Assembly (NCBI RefSeq): GCF_011046735.1
Contig: NZ_CP049258.1
Span: 868,001-932,000 of the forward strand
Length of the DNA stretch: 64,000 bases
Reading direction: 5' to 3'
Origin: Nordella sp. HKS 07
Lineage (GTDB): Bacteria > Pseudomonadota > Alphaproteobacteria > Rhizobiales > Aestuariivirgaceae
Shown here: positions 54,588-64,000 of the stretch, in pieces
How positions within the stretch are numbered: the stretch's first letter is position 1
Layout of the letters: each line of letters opens with the position of its first letter
Translations under genes and position numbers: made by a program
The notes under the pieces: generated by a model
Seen by the model: only the letters and a program-made list of their open reading frames with translations
What the model was told of the DNA's origin: nothing
Database searches by the model: none

Positions 54588-55612
54588 CTACTGCATCATG
54601 TTCTCGGTGAACCAGGCCTTCCAGGTCGGCAGCAGCTTGGCGCGGACCTCATCCGGCGTGGTGATCGCCTGTGTCGACCATTGTTCGGGGGTCGTGAAGA
54701 TGCCGGGCAGCTTGGCGATTTCCGGATCAATCTTCGCGTCCTTGTGCATCGGCGAGCATTTATGGAAGTTGCAGAGCTGCCGCTGGATTTCCGGATCGAG
54801 CGCGACATTGATGAATTCCTGCGCCGCATCAGGTTTCTTGGTGCCCTTGTTGATGCCGAGCACGTCGATGCCGACGACAGCCCCCTCTTTCGGAATGGCG
54901 ATTGTGACCGGCACGCCATTGGCGATCAGGTGATAGGCATTGATCGACAGCATGACCTGGACCGGGGTTTCACCCGACTTGAGCAGATCCTGGCTCGTCG
55001 CGTCCGACTGGTAGAAGGCTTTTACGCCGGGCTTGAGCTTCTCGAGCAGCGGAATGCCGACTTCCCAGTTCGCCGCGGCACCCCCGGCGAGCACCGCGGA
55101 AGCGATGATGATATGGCTCGGATCGAAGTCGGGCAGCGACAGCTTGCCCGCCACTTCCGACGACCACAGATCGTTCCACGAGCTGATGCTGAAGTCCTTG
55201 GGCATGAGATCGGCGCGGTAGACCGGACTGTAAACGTAAGAATAGATGCCGACTTCATAATCGCCGCGATCGGCAACCTGGTGCAGACCGGCGAAGTTGG
55301 AGATCTTGCCCTTGTCGAGCATCTCAAACAGGTCGTCGGCCTGATAGAGGAAACCGACCTGGCTCGTGGTGAAGACCACGTCCGATTCCGGATTGTCCTT
55401 GGCGACCTTCGCCTTGGTGAGACGGTCGAGCGTTCCCCCGGTAATGAATTCGACCTCCATGCCGGTGCGCTTGGTGAATTCCTTGGCGATGATGCCGGCG
55501 CCTTCCTTCCAGTTGCCGCCCCAGATGCTGACGACAAGCTTCTCTTGCGCCGATGCGCCGTGCCGGCGAGCATAAGGACCATCGCGCCGAGCGCGATCCG
55601 AACTCTTTTCAT
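54588..55612 (-). pseudogene. second PotD-like substrate-binding protein, frameshifted at the signal peptide
   Basis: Tandem paralogue of the next gene, with most residues identical (EKLVVSIWGGNWKEG, SSWNDLWSSEVAGKLSLPDF). GGAGGAAA precedes the ATG at 55612, from which MKRVRIALGAMVLMLAGTA is read; one base is missing around 55555-55562, so the frame then turns into HRRKRSLSS. The mature domain (ASAQEKLVV onward) is open in another frame without a ribosome binding site. One inserted base would restore the protein. Either a pseudogene or a sequencing error. Confidence 0.8.
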
Positions 55613-55925
55613 GCAGTCGTTTCCTCCGTTTATATGACTTCTTGCTCTCGATCACGGCGGTCGCCGCGATCCATTTTTTTGACCGCGCAAGAGTCTGTCC
55701 GAAACGGCAGGCAAGGTAACTATTATTTTCCGTTCATCTGGTTCTGATGTTCCAAAGCAACACGGACCTAGCGGGGCACCTGGCACCGTCCCGATCCTCG
55801 CCAGCCTCGGGCGTGACCTGAGACTTGCTCACGACACCTGCGCACAATAATGTGCACGATATGATTGTACCATTGCCGCAAAACACCAGCGTCATCCTCA
55901 AACGCGACACTGCTACGCTGCCGAC

Positions 55926-57146
55926 GTGAGCACCGATCGGTCGCCGGAGACCGGCGCGCGCTACGCGCCGGCCGCGGGAGGCGCTGCCTTCGTGGCGTTC
56001 ATCATCGTCATCGGCCTCAATCTGCGCCCCTTCCTGACGGCTGTCGGCCCTTTGGCGCAGGAGATCTCAGGCGCGACGGGCATGGGCATGACGGTGCTCT
56101 CCGTCATGACCTTCCTGCCGATGCTGCTGATGGGCGTGCTGGGCTTCGCCGCACCCCGCCTCCAGCGGATGCTTGGCGGGCGCGGCGTCGTCCTGGGCGG
56201 CATGCTGCTTCTCGCTTTGGGTCTGGCTTTGCGCGGCATCGCCCATGAGCAGATCCTGCTTCTGGCATCGGCCCTGATCTGCGGCCTCGGCGTCGCCGCC
56301 GTCCAGGCGGTGTTCCCGGGAATCCTCAAGGCCCGTTTCCCGCATCGGGTGTCCACCATGACCGGCCTCTATTCCGCGTCCTTGATGGGCGGCGGCGCAC
56401 TCGGCGCCTATCTGGCGCCGCGTGTCGCCACATGGGCCGGCAGCTGGCAGTTTTCCCTTGCCCTCTTCGCGCCTTTGGCGCTCCTCGGCGCCTTGCTCGC
56501 CGCCGTGATGATCAGGAAATCCACTCCGCAAAAGCGCGCCGAGAACGGTCCGATGCCATCCTATTGGCGCGCACCGCGCGCCTTCCTGCTGATGGCCTGC
56601 TTCGGTCTCGTCAATAGCGGCTATTCCCTCACCATCGCCTGGCTGGCTCCCTTCTTTCAGAGCACCGGCCATACCGCCGCCACGGGCGGCGCCATCGTCG
56701 CGGTCATGGCGCTGGCCCAGACAGTGACGGCCCTCGGCCTGCCGTTTCTCAGCCGCAAGTCGCGCGACAAGCGGCCGTGGTTCTGGCTCGCCCTTGCTTT
56801 GCAGCTTGCGGGCTTCGGCGGACTCATCCTTGCGCCCGACCTCAGCCCCTATTTCATCGCGGCTTTGCTGGGCTCAGGGCTTGGCGGTTGCTTCGCCCTG
56901 GCCCTGGTGATCAGCCTCGATCACCTCGCCGATCCGTGGCGCGCCGGCGCGCTCAGCGCCGCCATGCAGGGCGGCGGCTTCATCATCGCGGCGCTGATCC
57001 CGCTTCTGATTTCCGCTCTCTATAGCCTCGTGCCGGATTTCACGCTTATCTGGGCGCTGCAATCGGCGCTGATCCTCATCGTCGCCGTGCTGGCACTCAG
57101 GCTCGACCCGGCTCTCTACACACAGGCCCTCGCCAGACGAGGCTGA
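55926..57146 (+). CDS. MFS transporter of the CynX/NimT type
   Basis: 406 aa, 12 predicted membrane helices. The first-helix motif VIGLNLRPFLTAVGPLAQEI is diagnostic of the cyanate/nitroimidazole (CynX/NimT) branch of the major facilitator superfamily; AAVQAVFPGILKARFPHRVS is the second conserved region. It starts with GTG. Substrate not predictable. It ends exactly next to the convergent acetyltransferase gene with no spacer, so the two transcripts must overlap. Confidence 0.85.
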   Translation: MSTDRSPETGARYAPAAGGAAFVAFIIVIGLNLRPFLTAVGPLAQEISGATGMGMTVLSVMTFLPMLLMGVLGFAAPRLQRMLGGRGVVLGGMLLLALGLALRGIAHEQILLLASALICGLGVAAVQAVFPGILKARFPHRVSTMTGLYSASLMGGGALGAYLAPRVATWAGSWQFSLALFAPLALLGALLAAVMIRKSTPQKRAENGPMPSYWRAPRAFLLMACFGLVNSGYSLTIAWLAPFFQSTGHTAATGGAIVAVMALAQTVTALGLPFLSRKSRDKRPWFWLALALQLAGFGGLILAPDLSPYFIAALLGSGLGGCFALALVISLDHLADPWRAGALSAAMQGGGFIIAALIPLLISALYSLVPDFTLIWALQSALILIVAVLALRLDPALYTQALARRG

Positions 57147-57629
57147 TCAGAATTTCAGCACCGCCTCGACCTCGTCGTCATACATTTCACCCGTCGTCAC
57201 GAAGCCGAGGCGTTTATAGAAGCCTTCGGCATTGCCGGCCTCCTGACCATAGCTGGTGAAAAGTTCCGTGAACCCTTGAGCCTTGAGGTCGCGGACGATG
57301 ATCGCCATCGCCTTCTCGCCATAGCCTTTGCGCTGGAAAGGTCCGCCGATCATCAGGCGCCACAGGAAGGCGCCCGGACAGTCTATGCCGTCATCATAGT
57401 CGGCCCCGATATGCAGCATGACGAAACCGACCATCGTCTCATCCGCATAGATGGCGCGCATCCAGGCATTCTCGGAAAAATGCGCCTGCGCGATCGAGGC
57501 GCCATTGTCGGCTACGAGCCCGCGATGCTCGGGCGACAGCGTTTTGCTGAGCTCGCATACGTCCCAGACGGTCAGCGCGGAAATCCGACGCAGCGTGATT
57601 TCGGCGTCGGGTGGAGATTGTTCGGTCAT
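57147..57629 (-). CDS. GNAT family N-acetyltransferase
   Basis: 160 aa. The acetyl-CoA binding motif A is visible in LWRLMIGGPFQRKGYGEKAM (R/Q-x-x-G-x-G/A), with motif B region NAEGFYKRLGFVTTGE at the C-terminus. The best-placed start is the ATG at 57629, five bases after AGGA; another ATG lies two codons upstream and the frame opens at 57710. Acceptor substrate unknown (spermidine/diamine N-acetyltransferase-like proteins look similar). Confidence 0.85.
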   Translation of the reverse strand: MTEQSPPDAEITLRRISALTVWDVCELSKTLSPEHRGLVADNGASIAQAHFSENAWMRAIYADETMVGFVMLHIGADYDDGIDCPGAFLWRLMIGGPFQRKGYGEKAMAIIVRDLKAQGFTELFTSYGQEAGNAEGFYKRLGFVTTGEMYDDEVEAVLKF

Positions 57630-57883
57630 GATCATCCTGTTTTGCTGGCCCGCGCATAGAGGCGATCGTTGCCGCGTCAAGCCGCCGGATTGCTTGCCTT
57701 GTGCGTGCAAAGCAGTATTTGTGGGGCCGCTACCGCTAGCTAGACTAGAGGAGGAACTTCTCTAAGCTCCATTTCATCGGCAAGCGGAAACCCAATCGTT
57801 CAGCCATTACTCCGCGCTCAGTTTACGTGGCGACATTTCTTGGCGCATTTGTTGGTGGCCCAAACAAGTCGGGATTTTCGGTA

Positions 57884-58345
57884 TCAATATGAACACCGCC
57901 GAATGTGCCAAGCCGGGCGTTGGCGCCACTGGGCGCAATATCTGAGACTGCTTGAGCAATAGCTCGCCTGCAGATTTGCCAACCGTGACAAAGTGCTGGG
58001 TGCCGCCTTGAGGGCAAGCTGATCGTACGCAGGATTGCCGCGAGCTTTCGCCATGTCGGCAACCTCGCAAGCATGGGAGAATCTTGCTGAATCACGGAGC
58101 AGGCGAGGACGAGGCGTCGGTATAGGCTTGTGAGATTGACTTGCAGCTTCATCGCCTGTCGTCACGCCCGGCTGTGACGGGGAGGATAATCGCGTTCTCA
58201 CAAGAGCGGGCTTGCCATTGCTTCCGCAGTAAGATGCCGTGCTGGTTTGTGCGACATTCTCGAGGACATCACCCCCATCCTTCTTGATCCACGCACGCAA
58301 CAAAGCTTGCAGGATCTTACAGGCCTTTCGGAGATCGAGAGCCAT
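57884..58345 (-). CDS. possible hypothetical protein (weak)
   Basis: 153-codon frame with AGAGGA eight bases before the ATG. N-terminus LDLRKACKILQALLRAWIKK looks helical, but the rest is low in structure and no family is recognised. Two other minus-strand frames overlap it, so a decayed gene is possible. It is the only candidate in the 57711-58679 stretch, which otherwise appears non-coding. Confidence 0.3.
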   Translation of the reverse strand: MALDLRKACKILQALLRAWIKKDGGDVLENVAQTSTASYCGSNGKPALVRTRLSSPSQPGVTTGDEAASQSHKPIPTPRPRLLRDSARFSHACEVADMAKARGNPAYDQLALKAAPSTLSRLANLQASYCSSSLRYCAQWRQRPAWHIRRCSY

Positions 58346-58679
58346 TCGGTTGATCCTCTAGCAGGGGTTTGATGATCTGAAGGATTGCGGAGTTTTTACT
58401 CGGAGATGAAACGTCTTGGAGCCGCCAATTGGGTGGCCGGGCATAGGCCGGCTATGGTTCGGTTAAGCCCAGCCGTCCAACACAGCTGTCGAAGTCCGAA
58501 CGCAACTCCAAGCTTGATATTTCCCAATCCTGCCGTTTGGCCCACGATGTCAAGCGTCCATCACTCCGAGGACACACAATCATGCCTGAGGCCGTTGCTG
58601 CTCCGCCGTCTCGCGTTTCGGACTTTGCTGAATCCGGTGGGATCGTTTCTCTATTTTTCTTCTTCGCCTTTTTCGTGGG

Positions 58680-61600
58680 TTATCTTAGAAAATCATCCAG
58701 TGACTGGAACACCCCGGCGCTCTTCCAAAGCGACCGATTGCCGATGACATAGACGGCTTCTTTCGCCCGCGTCACGGCAACGTTCAGGAGATTCGGCCGC
58801 CCACCCGCCCAGCCGCGCGCGCCGCGCTGCTCGGCATTGGGCGCGCCAAGCAGGAAGAAGACCGCCTCCGCCTCGCGGCCCTGCACCGTATGGACCGTGC
58901 CCACGCGCTCATAGACCCAGGCAAAGGGGTTTTCGACCCATCCCCCAAGCAGGCCGCTGGAGCGGAGCATTTCCCGCATCCGGTCCTGAACGACGACGAA
59001 CGGCGTCACGATGTAAAAGTCGGGTTCGATTCCTCTGTCCCGAAGCTGCCGCAGCAGTTCCAACAGCACTTCGCCTTCCCGCTGGCACCATTTTTCTTGG
59101 CCGCGCCCCTCGACATCGATCCAGCGCGACGGGCCGAGAACATCGCGAATGGCCTAGGCTTTGGCCGTCTTTGCCTGCACCATGAGGTTTTCATAGGCGA
59201 TCATGTTCGAGACAGAGAACATCGGCTCGTCGCAGCGCCTGTGAACCAGCAGCGGCACACCTACTTCACGGGTGCCGAACTTGGTCTCGAAGGTGCCGTA
59301 ATATTCGGTCGCGGCATCCGCCAAAGTCTGCGCCGACGCTCCGGGCGGATTGTAGAGCAGCGGATCGACCCCGAATTGACGGCACATCGCGTCGGTCAAC
59401 TGGTCCGGCAGGACGACCACGGGCTCGATCTGGATCGGATCGCCCACCACAACGGCGCGCTTCGTTCTCATCAGCGCTCCCACGGCAGCCTGCGGCAAAG
59501 CCTGTCCGGCCTCATCCACAAGAAGCCATCCGAACTCCTCGGGATCGATCCTGCCGAACATCCGGGAGACGGAAGCGAATGTCGTCGACACCACCGGCAC
59601 CAGAAGGAGCAAGGTCGACCACAGATGCGGGATCAGCGCATCCCTTTCGGCGTTGCCCAGCGAACGAACGCCGAAACTGTCCATCAAGGCATTGAGATTG
59701 TGCCGCACCGGCCTCGCCGCCGCGTCGATGAAAGCGCGGTGCAGATCCATCGCGGCCTCGAACACGTCGTTACGCAGCCTCGCCGTCTGATCGTCAAGCC
59801 ACGGCGCGGTCTTTTGCCTATCGGCATGCCGTCTTTCGAAGAACTCTTCCGAGAGGAAAGTGCCTGAATATTGCTCCGCGAGCGCCGCGTAGCGTTCTCG
59901 ATCCCCCTCATGCGATGCGATCAACTCCGATCTTGTTTTCTGAAGTTCTTCAGCGTCGGCCTTCAGCCGCGAATGCGCCGCCACCTTGGTATCGGCATCG
60001 GACTTCAAAGAGACGAAGCGGGCATTCGCGCCCTTCAGTTTTTCGGCCAATGCGCCATGATTTGACTGCCAGGCGCGAAAGGTCGACGTTCTGAAAAGGC
60101 GACTCCAGAAGCCGGGCCTTAATTGCATCGCGTCGTCCACATTCCGCTTCAGCGCCAAAACCAGTTTTTCCTGGCTTTGCTGGAGCAAGACGGCATCATC
60201 GGCCGTCTGTTCCGCCTCCATCAGCGCAGGCCCGCGCGAGACGATCTCCGCTTCGATCTTTGCGAACTTTGCCCGGGCCTTCGCCATCGCGATCAACAGA
60301 TCGTGGATGACCTGCAAGTTCGCGAGCGCGGTTTTCGCCTCGCTCAGCGTCTTCGTAAATTTATGCCGCACATTGCGCCAGCGCTTCAGCGCATCGTCGT
60401 GACCTTCAGGCGCGTTTTCCCGCTCGACGATGACGGGGCGGCGTTGCCGGTTTCCGGTTTCCGTCTTTTCGGTGATCAGCTGCGGATTACCGCTCGCCTC
60501 CTGCAAATACCGCTGGAAGCCGACATCGTCGTCCCACCAGAAGGTCTGGCGAAAATCGCTGCGGTTTCTGGCATTGCCGAGCACGGCGGCGATCACGCCC
60601 CAGCTATCGCGCTCCAAAAGAGCATCCGAAACCGTCTTGAAATATCGCAAGCCCGTCGCATCGGCCGCGATAGCACCCATTCCGGGCAATTCCGCGCTGA
60701 CATTTTCCACAGCCTTGTTGTTCGATGAGGCGACGATGATTTCATGACCACGCAGCTTCTCATCCAGCTTGTAGAGATGGATGAAAGCGCTGCCTCTTTT
60801 GATCTTCTGGCCTGATGGCGTAAAGGCGTCTTCCGGATCGCCGAATTTGCAAAGAAGCTCAGCCCGCTTTGTGACGATCGCCGCCACGATGTCCCGGAGC
60901 AACGTCGTCTTCCCGGTTCCAGGAGGTCCGTTAACGGCAAGGATGCCGTCCGATGTCAGGTCCTTGATGGCAAGATTAACAGCGCACTGCTGAAGCATGA
61001 CCAGCGGATGACGGCCGCTGGCGGGCCACGCGCCAGACGGAAATCTTACCGGCTCCAGCGCCTCCGAAAGCGCCTGGTTGTCCTTCATCAGGTTCCGCCG
61101 CGCCTTCGGTTTTGTCGTGCCAAGATAGCGGTTGAGGTTCGCCGTACCCTTTCGGTGCCGGTTAGCTCGGCGGCCCTGGCGAGGTCCTCAAGAAAGAACG
61201 AGTTCAGCAGGATCGATTCAGGCGGGTCCTGGAGCTTGAAATACTGATAGGAGCGGACGGCGAAGACAGGCTGTTCTGCGAAACGAGCGTCCAGCCCGAG
61301 CGTTTCCACCAGCCACCGATAGGCGGCATCAATCGCCTTTGCCGTCAGCGGCAGCGGATTGCCGTCCTTGTCTTCGGAGACGATTTTTTCCTCGAGCTGT
61401 TCGACCAACTGGCGTTCGACCTGCGACCAGTTACCAAGGTCGCGCAGCCTCCCGGCCAAGGCCACGGGAACGCCCCAGCCGAAACTAGAGATCGAAACGG
61501 CCTCACTCTCGACTGGCCTGCCGGTACGATCGACCATGATCGTCGCGAGCACGGCTTCCCCCCGCGCCGAGGGTCTTTCAATCCGGCTATCCGAATAGAT

Positions 61601-62188
61601 CTGGAGCAGCGAGGAGACTGCCGCCTCCATATCGATGCTGCCCAGGACGATCTGATAATAGAGCTTCTGGTTGGGACGGCTTTTCTCGCCATCCCCCTCC
61701 CAAGGCAGCTTGCCCTTGTCCAGTGGCGCGATACGGAAGCGGTCTCCGCTTGCCAGGTCTTCCGGCTTACGGAACGAAGGGGGCGATAACACCTCCATCG
61801 CCGTCCATGCACCAAGAATATCCGTTGCCTTGTTGGTAACAGGCGGCGGCTCCGGAGCTATACGAACCGGCCCCCGGATTTGCGGTTCCTTGATTGGCTC
61901 GGCCGCGTGAGCGGACTGCTCTGGCGGGATCGCAGCAGCTGCACGTGAAGATGCCGCCACCCGTGCGCGGGATTCCCGTGCAGCCTCAATCTCTGCTTTA
62001 GCTTTGGGCGTCTCGCGACTGACAGAAACCGCCTGAAGCGCCCTTCGATGCAACTCCCTCGCCCGCGGCACCTTCCGCTCGGACAATTCGGCAAGCAGGG
62101 TCTTCAGAAACTGCGGATCATCACGGTTCTGATCGAAGAGCTTTTCAAGCTCTGCTATTCCTTTCTTCAACAACGGCCTGGAGGACAT
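58680..62188 (-). pseudogene. DNA2/NAM7 (SF1) helicase-like protein, interrupted by a frameshift and an amber codon
   Basis: Three pieces of one protein of about 1,170 codons. Piece 1 (62188-61091): helical lead KGIAELEKLFDQNRDDPQFL and a pre-helicase domain. Piece 2 (about 61148-59157): TANLNRYLG joins piece 1 after a one-base gap in GGG at 61147-61149, then Walker A AVNGPPGTGKTTLLRDIV, Walker B WLLVDEAGQALPQ and VVVGDPIQIEPVV. Piece 3 after TAG at 59156-59154, same frame: YERVGTVHTVQGREAEAVFF and LLNVAVTRAKEAVYVIGN (helicase motifs V and VI). All SF1 motifs survive, so the decay is recent. Function may be RNA/DNA unwinding; no adjacent nuclease or methylase proves a defence role. Confidence 0.8.
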
Positions 62189-62624
62189 GCTCACGCTTGT
62201 TCTGTTTCGCGGAAGTCTCGCACAAAATTTAACAGGAAATCAAAGAATTGTGGGCCTGTCTATTTGCCACGCGTCCGCTCAACCTGCTCTTCCACATGCG
62301 CGTCCAGCGCGGACGTCACCGCGCCGATCCAATCGCGGAGCTGCAATGCTTGTGGGGATTATCGATTCCCTGGAAGCAATCGAGGCTCCGAAACCCACGC
62401 CAAGTTGGCCCCATCCCCGCTATATCGACTGGGCGCCGGTGGAGCACCTCCTGCAGGGTCACTGCGTCAAATAGCGCTTTACCCAAAGTGATTGAGCCGC
62501 CTTGAGCTCGATCAACACATGATCTGGAACGCTTCCCGTTCGCCGAATGGCGGTCAGGCACGCCGCCAAATCTGTGAGCAAGCCGTTGACTTCTCCGGCG
62601 CAACAGCTAGCTTCGCCGACGGAG

Positions 62625-62800
62625 CTGGTTCTGCCGCAAGGCAGATTGAAAGGGAACACAGTGAGGCCGAGTCTTCGGCCGAAGCTGAGACTGCCCCCGC
62701 AACTGTAACCGTTGAGTCCTCCCCCAAATGCGCCACTGGCCGTAGACGGCCGGGAAGGCGGGAGAGGACGACGACACGGAAGTCAGGAGACCTGCCGGAT
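62625..62800 (+). ncRNA. cobalamin (adenosylcobalamin) riboswitch
   Basis: Conserved elements in order: AAAGGGAACAC (62649-62659), CTGCCCCCGCAACTGTAA (62691-62708), GCCACTGG, GGGAAGGC, and the B12 box AGTCAGGAGACCTGCC near 62781-62796. It lies about 200 nt upstream of a TonB-dependent receptor start, the classical position for a btuB leader. Cobalamin binding should lower receptor expression. Confidence 0.9.
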
Positions 62801-63007
62801 CCGGTCACCCATGCTTGACCACGGGGTGTGGTCGAGCGCGGTCGTCCGTGGCGGTGACACGTGAGAAGTGTTGCCGCATGCCGGAGACCGCCGGGGTCGA
62901 TTGACGTCCATTTCGGACGAAACCCTTAAAGCGCCCATCCGCCTGCGGTTTGTCGAAAACCTCGGGACAAACCTTGTTTGCTCCCGCACATCGCAGTTGG
63001 GGATGGG

Positions 63008-64000
63008 ATGAAGAGAAGAATTTTTGGTGCCGGCATCGCAGCGCTGGCCTTGAGCGATATCGGCCTGTTTCGCGAGGCCGGGGCGGAAGAACCGACGATG
63101 CTTGATCCGATCCTGGTGACCGACGGCCTGACGCCGATCGAACAGGAAAAATCGGGGCGCGCCTATACGGTCATCTACGGCGAGCAGCTCGAGAAGAACC
63201 AGATACGTTACGTCGCCGATGCCTTGCGCCAGGTTCCGGGCTTCGCCGTGTCCCGCACCGGCTCCCATGGCGGGCCGACGCAGATCAGGGTGCGCGGCGC
63301 CGAAGCCAACCACCTGCTCGTTATGATCGACGGGGTCGAGGTCAACGAAACCTCCAACGGCGAATTCGACTTCGGCAGCCTGCTGGTCGACGATATCGAC
63401 CGCATCGAAATCCTGCGCGGACCGCAAAGCGCCTTCTGGGGCTCGAATGCGACGGCAGGTGTCATCAACATCATCACCAGGCGCGGCGAAAGGAACGATT
63501 ATCAGGGCGCTGCCCGAACGGAAACCGGAACCGACGGCACCTATTTCGGAAGCCTGGGCCTTTCCGGCGGCGGCGAGAAGTACGATCTGGCGCTCTCCGG
63601 CGCATTTCGCCGCAATGACGGCTTCAATATCTCGGACTTCGGGCATGAAGAGGATGGCGACCGCAATACCACGCTGAACGGCCGCTTCAATGCCGATCTC
63701 GCGCCGAACCTCTCGCTCGACAGCACGTTGCGTTATGTCGATCGCAAGAGCGACGCCGACCCTCAGGACGGCAGGGTGATCGATGGAAACGACTGGACGG
63801 CCACCGAGGAATTCTACGGCTCGATCGGCGCGACCAATTTGGCGCTCGACGGCGCGCTGACGCAGAAAGCGCGTTTCACCGGCTCCGACACATACCGGGA
63901 CAATTACGCCAGCACATTCGGCGGCGCCCGGTTCTGGGACGACGGCAACCGCTACAACGCGACCTATCAGGCGAGCTACCGGTTCGACACGCCGAGCCTT
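63008..64000 (+). CDS. btuB: TonB-dependent vitamin B12 receptor (3' end cut by window edge)
   Basis: 331 residues of an outer-membrane receptor that normally exceeds 600 aa. Signal-like N-terminus (IFGAGIAALALSDIGLF), TonB box region PTMLDPILVTDG, then the plug domain: YTVIYGEQLEKNQIRYVADA, LRQVPGFAVSRTGSHGGPTQ, IRVRGAEANHLLVMIDGVEV and RIEILRGPQSAFWGSNATAG, followed by the beginning of the beta-barrel. The cobalamin riboswitch directly upstream supports the B12 assignment over iron siderophores. Frame open to the window edge. Confidence 0.9.
   Translation, partial: MKRRIFGAGIAALALSDIGLFREAGAEEPTMLDPILVTDGLTPIEQEKSGRAYTVIYGEQLEKNQIRYVADALRQVPGFAVSRTGSHGGPTQIRVRGAEANHLLVMIDGVEVNETSNGEFDFGSLLVDDIDRIEILRGPQSAFWGSNATAGVINIITRRGERNDYQGAARTETGTDGTYFGSLGLSGGGEKYDLALSGAFRRNDGFNISDFGHEEDGDRNTTLNGRFNADLAPNLSLDSTLRYVDRKSDADPQDGRVIDGNDWTATEEFYGSIGATNLALDGALTQKARFTGSDTYRDNYASTFGGARFWDDGNRYNATYQASYRFDTPSL

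Noticed and set aside
62459-62659. 66-codon minus-strand frame with a protein-like C-terminus (LTDLAACLTAIRRTGSVPD)
   Set aside because: Overlaps the cobalamin riboswitch and has no ribosome binding site; may be a gene remnant but cannot be supported.
62783-63646. 287-codon minus-strand open frame
   Set aside because: Antisense of btuB and the region behind the riboswitch.

Overview
The window looks like a chromosomal segment of an alphaproteobacterium, most likely a member of the Rhizobiales (Hyphomicrobiales). The coding sequence is GC-rich, nearly all recognisable proteins have rhizobial-type relatives, several stress genes carry a GGAAC-N18-TT promoter of the EcfG/RpoE2 kind, and short palindromic intergenic repeats of rhizobial style recur. 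I see no rRNA, tRNA or CRISPR array. The organism call is an inference from gene content, not from a marker gene.

Layout. 1-6.2 kb: an amine/amino-acid uptake and oxidation block with two APC permeases, an N-formylglutamate amidohydrolase-family enzyme, a divergent RpiR regulator and a BetA-like choline dehydrogenase. 6.3-12.8 kb: a stress island (periplasmic EF-hand/PepSY-like protein, YflT-type protein, small Gln-rich and acidic proteins, a low-affinity iron permease family protein, large-subunit catalase KatE), with six matches to one promoter motif. 13.3-18.3 kb: D-amino-acid aminotransferase, class III aminotransferase, glutamine-synthetase family enzyme and thiolase. 18.4-25.8 kb: membrane and envelope functions (antiporter, UPF0114, GlsB, DoxX, L,D-transpeptidase), a proline-racemase-family enzyme and an SDR/TetR pair. 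25.8-30.4 kb: an unusual tightly coupled three-gene operon of an amidohydrolase, a signal-less S41 protease and a uracil-DNA-glycosylase-like protein. 30.6-33.2 kb: small enzymes (alpha/beta hydrolase, GST, GlcG-like, HutD). 33.2-40.6 kb: a catabolic cluster with an HpaB-type flavin monooxygenase, ArgE-like deacylase, quinone oxidoreductase, RidA, DUF1028 protein, LysR regulator, AroQ-like protein and 2-hydroxyacid dehydrogenase.

41.4-62.2 kb is a scarred accessory stretch. It contains MITE-like palindromes, an IS110 transposase, a truncated TPR/cyclase tail, and four otherwise recognisable genes each interrupted by a frameshift and/or stop (oleate hydratase, GH1 beta-glucosidase, a second solute-binding protein, a DNA2/NAM7-type helicase). 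It also holds a chimeric remnant made of the 3' halves of a LysR-domain gene and a hydroxyacid dehydrogenase gene joined head to head. Within it is an apparently intact ABC import operon whose last gene encodes a flavin reductase fused to a LysR-type ligand-binding domain without a DNA-binding domain. This is the most unusual protein of the window and may be a ligand-gated reductase partner for the HpaB-type monooxygenase at 33.3 kb.

The window ends with a cobalamin riboswitch and the start of a BtuB-type TonB-dependent receptor.
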